A stretch of DNA of 64,000 bases. Origin: Piper betle. Taxonomy: Eukaryota > Streptophyta > Magnoliopsida > Piperales > Piperaceae. This document shows, piece after piece, positions 11,321 through 20,645 of the stretch (the stretch's first letter is position 1; each line of letters starts with the position of its first letter). A program made the translations under genes and the position numbers. The notes under the pieces are model-generated. The model was given only the letters and a program-made list of their open reading frames with translations, ran no database searches and was not told where the DNA came from. The DNA lies in contig JAURVB010012631.1 in NCBI GenBank assembly GCA_033002965.1, forward strand, positions 1 to 64,000, read 5' to 3'.

Positions 11321-12745
11321 CCGTTTGCCTGCAACCGCGTCCGGCTACCCGCATGCCTGGTCATGTTCGAGTCCGCCAGTCCAACCGTGCCTGTGTCCAT
11401 CTGTCAGACCATCCCAACTGACCCAGCCCATCAATTTATTTAACCTAGACAATGTTGACTCAGCCCAAGTTGTTTTGGTTTAGCTCGGTTCGGTCCAGTT
11501 CAACTTGTTTTTAGGCATTTCTCGATCGTTTTTTGTAATTTGAGAACCCCTACATTAGTTTAGATGCATATTCACGTTGTTTAGCATATTTAGATGTAAT
11601 AAATATTTTTCTTTCCTTATTAATTATTTTATTTATTTATTTATGATTATTTATTTCTTATTATTTATATATTTGTTGACTTTGATGAATGATTATGTGA
11701 CTAATTATTGTTATTGATAATGTATTTATTCATAGATATTATTTTTGTTCATGTTTATCTTATTTTAATTAATTAATTAATTAATAATTATTTTCTTACT
11801 CGTGTCATTAGTTATACGCACTTAGGCTTGTGTTCTTATAATTAATATTTATATTAATATTCTTCATGATTATTTAATATTAGTCATTAATTTAATTATT
11901 TAACTATTGATTTCTTTAGTTATTTTTTATTTAATTATTTATATGTTTACTAACACGAGTATATATAATATTTACTCGTGTTTAACCATGTATTTATATA
12001 GCATTATTATTTTATTATTTTATTATTAGAGTATTATTTATGTATATTTATTTATTACTTACCTAATTATGTAAAAGTGTATTTATTTGTTTATTTATTT
12101 ATTATTATGTCTCGATTTATGTGCTAGGTGTTTAGTTGTTGGCTTGTTAGCATTGTTGTATTTATTATAATGTATTGATGATATGAGCAGCATCATATAG
12201 AGATGTTAGTCTTTTACTTAGGAGTGGGTTTCAATGTAGGTTACGGAGTCTGAGCTCGCCGTAGATGTGCAGACACACTTGGAGCTTGAACCATAGGTCC
12301 ATAGGCCTTTCCCTTTCTGCTTAACTCCTTGCGTGTCGAGTTTAATCCTGCTTTAGACGTAAGACGACATCAGTGGCATTTTAATGGATCCCTCCAATGT
12401 CGGGCTATTTAGTCGTGTTTTTTACACATGTTTAATAAAATTACAAGGATGAGATCCCTTGTTGGTTTTTGAATTGAAGCTCCAGAAATGTATGATACAT
12501 GCTTCTTTCCAAAACTTATTATATAAGTATGCGCATTTTTACAGATTTCACGAATAAAAGAATGAGTGGTACGGAGATATAGCACTAGTACTCCTTCAAA
12601 CCTTGAGGTAGTGCAATATATGAGGGTATTGCATAACGCATCATATTTTTGGAATTTGTAGTACTAACTTAACTATTCCTTTTGCCACTCGAGTACCGTG
12701 GCGGGTGATATATGGTAGATGTGAGGGCGCAAGTGTTGTATATAC
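11240..12745 (-). repeat. TGTAACACC-family LTR, minus orientation, truncated (left arm of inverted pair)
   Basis: A GC-rich part (11240-11500), an AT-rich part with ttatttattt runs (11580-12180), and then a conserved block from 'gagctcgccgtagatg' to 'caaggatgagatccc' (12250-12465). The last block and its flank are the reverse complement of 13195-13800, and the order matches the LTR at 46407-49128 read backwards. It is truncated at its LTR start, next to 12746. Confidence 0.65.
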
Positions 12746-12747
12746 GT

Positions 12748-13856
12748 GTAACACCCCAATTTTGGTTCACTTAAGAACCGAATCAAAAAATGTTGCAGTT
12801 AAGTTGGGTCATGTTTAAAGTTGTCAGATGGTATGGCACGATCGATAAAATAGATAGAAACAACCTTCTTAGTGTCATGAGAATAGAAGACATCGTTAAA
12901 TACATGTCAAAACATATCAAACATAAATAAAAGTAAGAAAGTACTGAACTCAAATGTGGGTAGCGTTTATCTGTCCTCCCATCAAAGTTGACTCAAGATT
13001 GAAAGACCTACATATATCATATGAAAAACGTGAGTAACGAATGTTACTGGTCTGAAAAATAACTAATACAAACTGGGAAATGGGTATTCCATTACCCACG
13101 AAAACTTATGAAACTTCAAGATTGCCTCACATTGGGCAGTAAGCAAACATACTTATGCAAGTGCCAGCCCGCATGCACGACTCACAATCATATTCATACA
13201 TACAAGGCTTACGCCCTCACTTCTTCCATATCACCCGCCATGGTACACGAGTGACAAAAGGAACAGTTAACTTAGTGCCACAAATTCTGGAAATATGCTG
13301 CATTCGTAGTATCTCGTACACCGTCACTACCTCAAGGTTTGAAGGAGTACTAGTGTGGTCCATACATATCTCCGTACCACTCATTTTCTTATTCGTAAAA
13401 TCAAAAAATGCGTGTACTTATATAACAGGCTTTGGGAAGAGGCTTGTATCATACTTTTTGGAAGCTTTAGGTCAAAAACCAAGGGATCCCATCCATGTAG
13501 TTTCATTAAACATGTGTAGAAAACATGACTAAATAGCCCGACATCGAAAGGATTTGATAAAATGCCGCAGATGCGTCCTACGTATAAAACACGATTAAAC
13601 TCAACACACAAGGAGTCAAGCAGAGAGGGAGAGTCCTATGGACCTGTGGTCCAAGCTCCAAGCGTATCTGTACATCTACGGTGAGTTCGAACTCCAAAAC
13701 CTACATCAGAACCCACTACTAGGTAAAATACTAACATCTCTATATAATTCTTGCTCATGATGTAAGCTCATATCATCGATACATCTTAATAAAGAACATA
13801 TATAATAAATATATATAATAAATAATAACAAATAATTATTTACATAAATAATAATG

Positions 13857-13895
<39 letters not shown>

Positions 13896-14150
13896 TAGTA
13901 CACATAATAAGACTAATATTCATAAGTAAATAGAATGTTAATAAATATATGAATGAACAAATAATTATGTGAACATTCATCATATATAATAAACATATAA
14001 ATAAAAATAAATAAATAATAATGAATAAATAAATAAATAATGTAAATAAAATAATAAATAAGAAAAATCATCATAACATCCAATCATACTAAATCATGTG
14101 AATATGCATTTAAACTAATATAGAAGTTCTCAAATTATCAAAAACGGTGC
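12748..14150 (+). repeat. TGTAACACC-family LTR, plus orientation (right arm of inverted pair)
   Basis: Begins TGTAACACCCCAATTTTGGT and keeps the family order: 'acctacatatatcatatg...acgtgagtaac' near 13006, the block complementary to the left arm (13195-13800), then AT-rich sequence with a long (AT)n tract at about 13862-13892. The 3' limit is vague. Small ORFs in it are not genes. Confidence 0.65.
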
Positions 14151-14265
14151 ACGAACGGACGAAAATAGTTCAAAAATGAGCTGAACCAGACCAAACTGAT
14201 ATATGACAATCTGATCGATCACTCCTTTTAAACGATCCGATCAACCAAATTATCGAAAACGTACT

Positions 14266-14305
<40 letters not shown>

Positions 14306-14900
14306 AAAATAAAAAACTGATTCTATTTTTAAATTGGTCTCGTAATTATAACAATCTGATCGACCACACCTTTTAAATAAAAATATAAAATATAAAAACA
14401 TGTGATCTCTTTTTTCTTCCCAAAACTTAAACATAACCTTCTATTAGCAAACTTACATTATAGAACATTTAGCTACCATACACTTTTCATTTATACCTTC
14501 TAGCTATTTTAACTCGTAAAATAGAGGTTGTGCATGTTTGATGTCTAGATGATAGTTTTGGTTATGCTATAGTGGAACATAAGTTATCAGTATGTATTCA
14601 ATGTATAAGGGTTCTAAATAGGCTTAGCTTAGGGTTTTATGGCTAGATCTAGGCTATTGTATCTTTTTTGCATGCATCTTTGGAATTTTGGATTATCGAA
14701 TTGTACCAGTGGGCCTAGTTTTGATTTGGGTCTAAGACCATCACTGTTTGTGTTCAAGGTTCTTAGGCCTATTTATCCATAAATCTTCAATTTTCAACCA
14801 TAGAGCCTCCGTTAGGCTTTGAGTCAATTTCGTCTTTTGTCGGCATTGAGCCAAGTTTTTCAACAATATATATCTTGTATATACACAAGGTGGTCCCTAC
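14151..14900. other. AT-rich spacer with (TA)n tract
   Basis: Contains a TA microsatellite at about 14276-14302 and otherwise unremarkable AT-rich sequence. From about 14700 it may already be the outer end of the next LTR copy. No gene seen. Confidence 0.4.
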
Positions 14901-17150
14901 TAAGGCTATACTCTATCAAACGATCAAATAGCGCCATGTGGCAAGATTTGGGTCATACACAGTCAACCCTAGCTTCTCCCCTTCTCCCACTTTTCTGGAT
15001 ATTTATTTTTACCCTAGCACCACCGCCACTTTGTGTAGCCACCCTTTAGCCACCGGATTGTACCACCCTGAACTCTTCACAATCAGCTATCAACCCAGAC
15101 CTGGACCTGGCACCGACACTGCCACATTGACCACCGTCAGAGGCATTTTGTTTGTCAAATCCTACCAACGCTGCTGTCTTTCAAGGTATATTTTGGTGCC
15201 AACGAACCTCCTCCGACGAGGCCGACCACACAGTTAGCTTTCCCATGTTGTGGCAGATCGATTGAGCCTAGGGCTGTTCAAAGCTCGATTAAACTTGAGT
15301 TAGCTCAATGCTCGACTCAAAAACTCAACTCGAAGATCAACTCGATATTAAACGAGTCAGGTTTGAGTTTGTACTTGCACAACTCAACTCAACTCGAAGC
15401 TCGATATTTTAAATAAGTAATAAGGTTTTTTACCATATTTATCTTAAATTTTTTTATATAAATATGACCAAATTATAAAATATCATTATATAATATCAAA
15501 TTAAATAAATTTATGTATGATTAAATTATCTTTTATGCATAATTATGTCAAACTTGAAATATTTTAATTAAAAATTAAATTTTATGATGAATTATACAAA
15601 AAATCAGCATCAATGTATATGAATTAAGCTATCTTGAACTCGACTCAAACTCGCTCGAGTTGAATGCTTTTTAACTCGACTCGACTGATAAGCACCCCTA
15701 ATTGAGCCTACCCCACAAATCATCGCCCTTCCGTCATTAGAGACTCTACCTTTCTCAATTGCTGCTCCTCTCTTCGCGGCTGTTTTTGGCCAATCTAAGG
15801 CCAAACTCCGATGGCTACCACCCCAGTCACCATCACCTTGCCGATCTCTGTCAATGCCGATCGGCGACAGCCTTCGCCATGTCATTGCTGTTTTTGGCGA
15901 CAAGCAATGGCAGCCCCATCATGCCCGTTTGCCCTCTTCTGCATCCAATTTGTCTGTGACTTTGCTCCCTTATCTGACCCATGTCCACGACCCAGCTCTA
16001 ACCACCAAGTCTATCCCAACCGCGCAAGTTGACTCGGCCCAACTTGCCCCAATTGACTCCGCTGCTTATTTCATCCCATTCTTTGACTGTTTCTAGTATT
16101 TCAAGACTTCCTACATTAATATAGATGCATTTTCACATAGTTTGGCGTGTTTTAGTGTTTTGAGTGCTTTTATTTATTTTTTATTTATTTTATACATTTG
16201 TTTATTTGTTCATTTATTGGTTTGCATATTGTTATTTATTTATTTATTGTGTATGATGCATGTTTATACGATTATTTCCTATTGTTGGTGACATGTTTTC
16301 TTATTATTGTTATTTATCTATTTATTTATTTACTAGCTTGCACATATGTTATTTTTATCCGTGTTTAATTGAATACTTATATAATTGCTATTATCTTATT
16401 ATTTATCATGATTAGATATTATCATTTATTTAATTTTTTTATTATTTATGTTTCCATTTTTATTTGATCACTTACGTATGCACGTACTTGTGTTTAGTGG
16501 TAAACTATGTAACACTATTTATATTATTATTATTATTATTATTCTTGATTAGTATATTACTCATTTATTTATTATTCATTTATTAATACATGAGTTTATT
16601 TATTTATTATTTGCTTATTCATTTACATGTTATTTATTTACCTAAGTATTTTTATGCGTGTTTAGTTGATTATTTATTATTGATTCATCTACAATTGTGC
16701 ATTTATTATTTTTGTTTGTTCCTTTTATGTGTTTATGTTCTATTATCTATTCATTGTTTATTTCTTGTTGTTCCTGTTCCACAATGTGTCGTGTGGTTAT
16801 TGATTGATTTGTTTACTGTGGTTTCTTGTTTTGGATGTCATTGTTGATGTGAGGGCACACTACAACCATGCATTATATAGAGTTGTTAGTTTTTGTTGAG
16901 CAGTTGGTTTCGACGTGGGTTCTTGAGTTTGAGCTTACCGTAGATGTATCGACACGTTTGGAGCTTAGATCTCAAGTCCATTAGGACTCTTCTCGCCTTT
17001 ATTGCTCTACTTTATTGAGTGTTTGATTTCCATATTGCACGACGTGTTGAGCAGTAATTTTATTTGACCCCACTTAACACAAACTATCTAAACTTGTTTG
17101 ACTTTTATGATTAATAATCTTTGAGGATGAAATCGCTCGTATTATTTTTT
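14900..17150 (-). repeat. TGTAACACC-family LTR, minus orientation, split by a hAT MITE
   Basis: GC-rich parts at 14960-15260 and 15709-16100, an AT-rich middle (16130-16850) with a (TTA)n tract near 16521-16541, and the conserved 'gagcttaccgtagatg...gaggatgaaatcgctcg' block (16930-17130). Same order as 11240-12745. The MITE at 15269-15700 separates the two GC-rich parts. Confidence 0.6.
15269..15700. mobile_element. hAT-type MITE, 432 bp, perfect 8-bp target site duplication
   Basis: The left end is TAGGGCTGTTCAAAGCTCGA and the right end as reverse complement is TAGGGGTGCTTATCAGTCGA. The 8-mer attgagcc flanks both sides exactly (15261-15268 and 15701-15708). TAGGG ends, an 8-bp duplication and CTCGA-rich subterminal words identify a hAT-superfamily MITE. 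The core is AT-rich and non-coding. Confidence 0.92.
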
Positions 17151-17336
17151 AACTTAGCCCTCCCTCATGTTGCCTTTGGGCCTACTTATATGATTCCCTT
17201 CTCAAGCCTATATATAGTTGTTATTGGATTTCATTGAGCTGAGAGATGGTAAAATTGGGAGCAAGAAAGTATGATTAACTTGCTTCAAAAGATGGCGAGT
17301 TCTAAAAAACTACAAATAGCATAGTAGACATCATTT
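17151..17336. other. Junction between LTR copy and LINE remnant
   Basis: Short stretch with no recognisable gene or repeat. Confidence 0.3.
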
Positions 17337-18304
17337 TTAATCACATCCCACGAGCTTGGAAAAACTCTGCAACAAATCCATCAGACCTGGTGCTTTCCAC
17401 TTTTTTAAGGATTTGATCACTCCTTCCACTTCTTCTGACAATGGAATAGAAGTAAGCATTATGTTGTCATCACAAGACACAACTGAATCAAATTGCATTA
17501 ATTGTGGAAACTTAACATCAATAGCATTCCCACCATTTAAAATTTTCCCCCGGTCTAAAGCAAATTGGTTGACAATAAATGTACTGCTACACATTGTTTC
17601 ACCATCACCATCTACCAGAGTGCGCAGTTGGCACCATCTCTTTTTTGAGCTTTCTGATAGAAAAATCGTGTATTTTTGTGTATTTTTATCTCCCAACATT
17701 ACCGAGACATGCCTTTTGTTTCCAAACAATTTCTTGCAGCCTAAAAACCACAAGCAATTCCTTGTAGAACTATTTAGAAATCTTAGTACCCCCGCCTACA
17801 TCCCATGAATCCATCAAGTATGATCCAATGTGGTAAAGCTCTGATCAAGATGTTTATACTTAGCTTTATTCCATGTTCTTAAACCTTCCTTCACTATCCG
17901 CAATTTAGTTGTAACCTGATACAATGGGGACACAACAATTGGTGTATTCCAAGCACTTTCTGTTACATGTTTGAACTCTTTATTTATTATCCAAAAATCT
18001 TGAAACGAAATAGTCTCGGACACGGGTGTCCATTCCATCTGATACCAATAACAACGGCAAATGATCAGAAGTTAACGGTGGTAAATGGATAACCCTTGAC
18101 AGGGGCGATCATGAACCCACACAAACCATTCGAAATTTAAGCCCAACAGTCCCAGCCTATTCCAACAATCCCAAATAGAAATTGAAAATATGAAAGCCAA
18201 GTACCTAAACGTTTTTCTTCCATTGACAAAACAAGATTCAAATCACCCATAACAACACACTTTTGACGAAGATTGCTGAAATACTCAATACCTTTTAGCC
18301 TCTC
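17337..18304 (-). pseudogene. LINE (L1-type) remnant: endonuclease end and start of reverse transcriptase
   Basis: Three broken minus-strand frames are colinear with a plant L1-type ORF2. About 18170-18304 gives the endonuclease end (VVMGDLNLVLSMEEKR). 17814-18038 gives the linker (FQDFWIINKEF, VTTKLRIVKEGLRTWNK). 17337-17753 gives the segment before RT (IPLSEEVEGVIKSLKKWKAPG). The catalytic RT core is absent. The upstream endonuclease half is missing because the Gypsy 3' LTR abuts at 18305, and no LINE sequence was recognised beyond 23567. Confidence 0.75.
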
Positions 18305-18708
18305 TGGAAGGTGTTTCTCCTCCAAGCTCCACAACCAATTCCTTGCCCTTGGAAGGCTTGGAACTCTGCTTTGCTGGTGCCATCTTGAGGGCGAACTTCC
18401 TGGAAGAGAGGGGATGAAGATCAACAGCAAGAAGGATGGAAGAAGGGCTGCAATTTCAGCAACCAAGGGAGAAGAACCAGGACGCCCTGGTTCCTTGGGT
18501 TCCAAGAAAGGTGGGAAGGGGTGGAGCAATCTCCAAGAGGGTGAATTTGATTTTCAAAACAAAGTTGTTACACAATTCTGTTACAGCCCCCTTTTGTAGG
18601 CATCTTTCCTAGTGAAAATTACCCAAACACCCCTACTCAATTACCCCTACTAACAACCCTACTAACAATACTACCCTTCTACTAACAATGCTAACAATAT
18701 TCATAACA
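18305..18708 (-). repeat. Gypsy 3' LTR
   Basis: On the minus strand it begins TGTTATGAATATTGTTAGCA next to the polypurine tract and ends ccttcca. The first 100 bases hold 'attgttagtag' type short repeats. The last 87 bp (18305-18391) match 23481-23567 and include the start codon used by gag in the 5' copy. Confidence 0.85.
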
Positions 18709-18721
18709 ATTCCCTCCCCAT
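18709..18721 (-). other. Polypurine tract
   Basis: Minus strand reads atggggagggaat directly before the 3' LTR TG, the expected position of the plus-strand primer. Confidence 0.8.
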
Positions 18722-18770
18722 GAAACACAACCTTGCCCTCAAGGTTGCAAGATACAATGAATTACAAACA

Positions 18771-20645
18771 TCAACTTTCCATTTGCGTTGCAGCTGGGAG
18801 AGATGTATGGATATGAGCACCCGCAACTACCGAAGCTTTCAATTGAGAGATATGGAAGATGTTGTGTATTTGAGAGTCTGCTGGTAGCTGCAACTCGTAG
18901 GCAACCTGACCAATGCGCTTGGTGATTGGGAAAGGACCGTAAAAGCGGGCAGCTAGTTTGTTTGATCGCTTGGTTCTCAAGGAATTTTGTCGGTATGGCT
19001 GGAGTTTCAAATAGACCTGCTGCCCCACTTGGAACTCAGCATCACGTCGCCGGAGATCATGGTAATGCTTCATCCTCAGCTGTGCTGCTGCCAAGTTGTC
19101 CTTCAATTCCCTCAACAACTGATCTCTGGTCCTCAGCACCTCATCCACCTCTGCTGTTCTAGCTGTTCCCGGAATGTATGACAAAAGGGTGGGTGGCTGC
19201 ATATTGTACACGGCTTCGAAAGGACTCATTCGGATTGCAGATTGGAAGCTGGTATTGTAACAAAACTCAGTCCATGGCAGCCATTTAACCCAAGTATGAG
19301 GTCTATCTGCTGTAAAACATCTCAGATATTGCTCCAACACCTTGTTTATTGCTTCGGTTTGGCCATCGGTTTGAGGGTGATAGGCGGAGCTGTAGTTGAA
19401 GGCAACCCCTTGTAAGCTGAAAAGTTCCTTCCAAAAAGTACTAGTGAAGGTTGGATCCCGGTCACATACAATCGAAGCCGGCATCCCATGCAATTTGAAA
19501 ATTTCATCAAAGAACAACTTGGCAATAGATTGAGCCGAAAAAGGATGAGCAATAGGAAGGAAATGGCTGTACTTGGAGAGCCTGTCAACCACCACAAAAA
19601 TGCCATCTTTTGCATGACTCTTTGGCAATCCACTAATGAAGTCCATGCTAATGGAAGTCCATATTTGTTGGGGTATAGGAAGTGGTTGTAATAATCCAGC
19701 TGGTGCTAACGTGGAACTCTTGAACTTTTGACAAATGTCACAATTCTGCAAATAGCTCACCACGTCCTTGTGCATCCGAGACCAAAAGAAAACCGCTCTA
19801 AGTCGCTTCAAGGTCTTTTGAATCCCCTCATGAGTACCATCATGGAACTCTTTCAGAATGATGGGTATAATATCCATTTGAGAAGTCAAGTAAATCCGAT
19901 GTTTGTAAAATAGGATGTCGTCCCTCACTTCCCACCTTGAGGACAGCTTGTTGTCAGCACATTGCTGTTTCAGCTTCAATAAATGCTCATTGGTAGTATA
20001 GGCTTGTTTGATCACCTCCAACCAACTCGGCAAAGCCACTGAGAGTGCTGTACAAGAGAGCGTCCCTGTTTGCTTGGTCACCTTTCCAACGGTTTCCAGC
20101 AAATTGCCTTCATGCTGTCTCGACAAGGCATCAGCAACTCTATTTTCCTTCCCGGGTTTGTATTCGATGACGAAGTCGTATCCTAACAGCTTCACCAACC
20201 ATTTCTGTTGTGCCATGGTATGAATCTGCTGATCCCATAAAAACTTGAGGCTGGAATGATCTGTTCGGACCACAAATGATCGACCCAACAAGTAGTGACG
20301 CCACTTTTGGACAGCCAACACTAAAGCCATCATCTCCCTTTCATAAGCTGACAGCAATAAATTTCTCCCATTCAATTTCTTACTGAAAAATGCAATGGGC
20401 TGGTTTTGTTGCATCAAAACAGCCCCTATTCCCATCCCACTCGCGTCACACTCGATCACAAAGGGTATATTGAAGTTTGGTAACACCAACACCGGAGCCT
20501 TTGTGAGAGCTTGTTTCAGGTCATGGAAGGCTTGCTCCGCGAGAAGGTCCCAATGATAAGCATCCTTTTTCAGTAAATCCGACAATGGAGCTGCTAGAGT
20601 ACCAAAGCCCTTGATAAATTTTCTATAATACCCAGCTAATCCCAA
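18771..20645 (-). CDS. Gypsy polyprotein, 3' part: RT thumb, RNase H, integrase (624 codons)
   Basis: Begins within the RT/connection region (GLAGYYRKFIKGFG). RNase H follows: FVIECDASGMGIGAVL, ALVLAVQKWRHYLLG and RTDHSSLKFL. Integrase has the H2C2 finger (HDGTHEG to CDICQKFK, about 19880-19720), catalytic-core motifs DFISGLPKS, VCDRDPTF and YHPQTDGQTEAINKVLEQYL, and the GPY/F-like tail. It would replicate and integrate the element. There is no start codon of its own: the reading frame continues the upstream ORF and was separated from it by a 1-bp loss in a T run near 20650. It ends in a natural stop about 50 bp before the PPT. Confidence 0.92.
   Translation of the reverse strand: MGLAGYYRKFIKGFGTLAAPLSDLLKKDAYHWDLLAEQAFHDLKQALTKAPVLVLPNFNIPFVIECDASGMGIGAVLMQQNQPIAFFSKKLNGRNLLLSAYEREMMALVLAVQKWRHYLLGRSFVVRTDHSSLKFLWDQQIHTMAQQKWLVKLLGYDFVIEYKPGKENRVADALSRQHEGNLLETVGKVTKQTGTLSCTALSVALPSWLEVIKQAYTTNEHLLKLKQQCADNKLSSRWEVRDDILFYKHRIYLTSQMDIIPIILKEFHDGTHEGIQKTLKRLRAVFFWSRMHKDVVSYLQNCDICQKFKSSTLAPAGLLQPLPIPQQIWTSISMDFISGLPKSHAKDGIFVVVDRLSKYSHFLPIAHPFSAQSIAKLFFDEIFKLHGMPASIVCDRDPTFTSTFWKELFSLQGVAFNYSSAYHPQTDGQTEAINKVLEQYLRCFTADRPHTWVKWLPWTEFCYNTSFQSAIRMSPFEAVYNMQPPTLLSYIPGTARTAEVDEVLRTRDQLLRELKDNLAAAQLRMKHYHDLRRRDAEFQVGQQVYLKLQPYRQNSLRTKRSNKLAARFYGPFPITKRIGQVAYELQLPADSQIHNIFHISQLKASVVAGAHIHTSLPAATQMES

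Noticed and set aside
13155..13611. 125-codon plus and 76-codon minus frames
   Set aside because: They lie in the LTR arm; not preserved in the left arm.
17356..17808. 150-codon plus-strand frame
   Set aside because: Antisense of the LINE remnant; the minus strand carries the recognisable LINE motifs.
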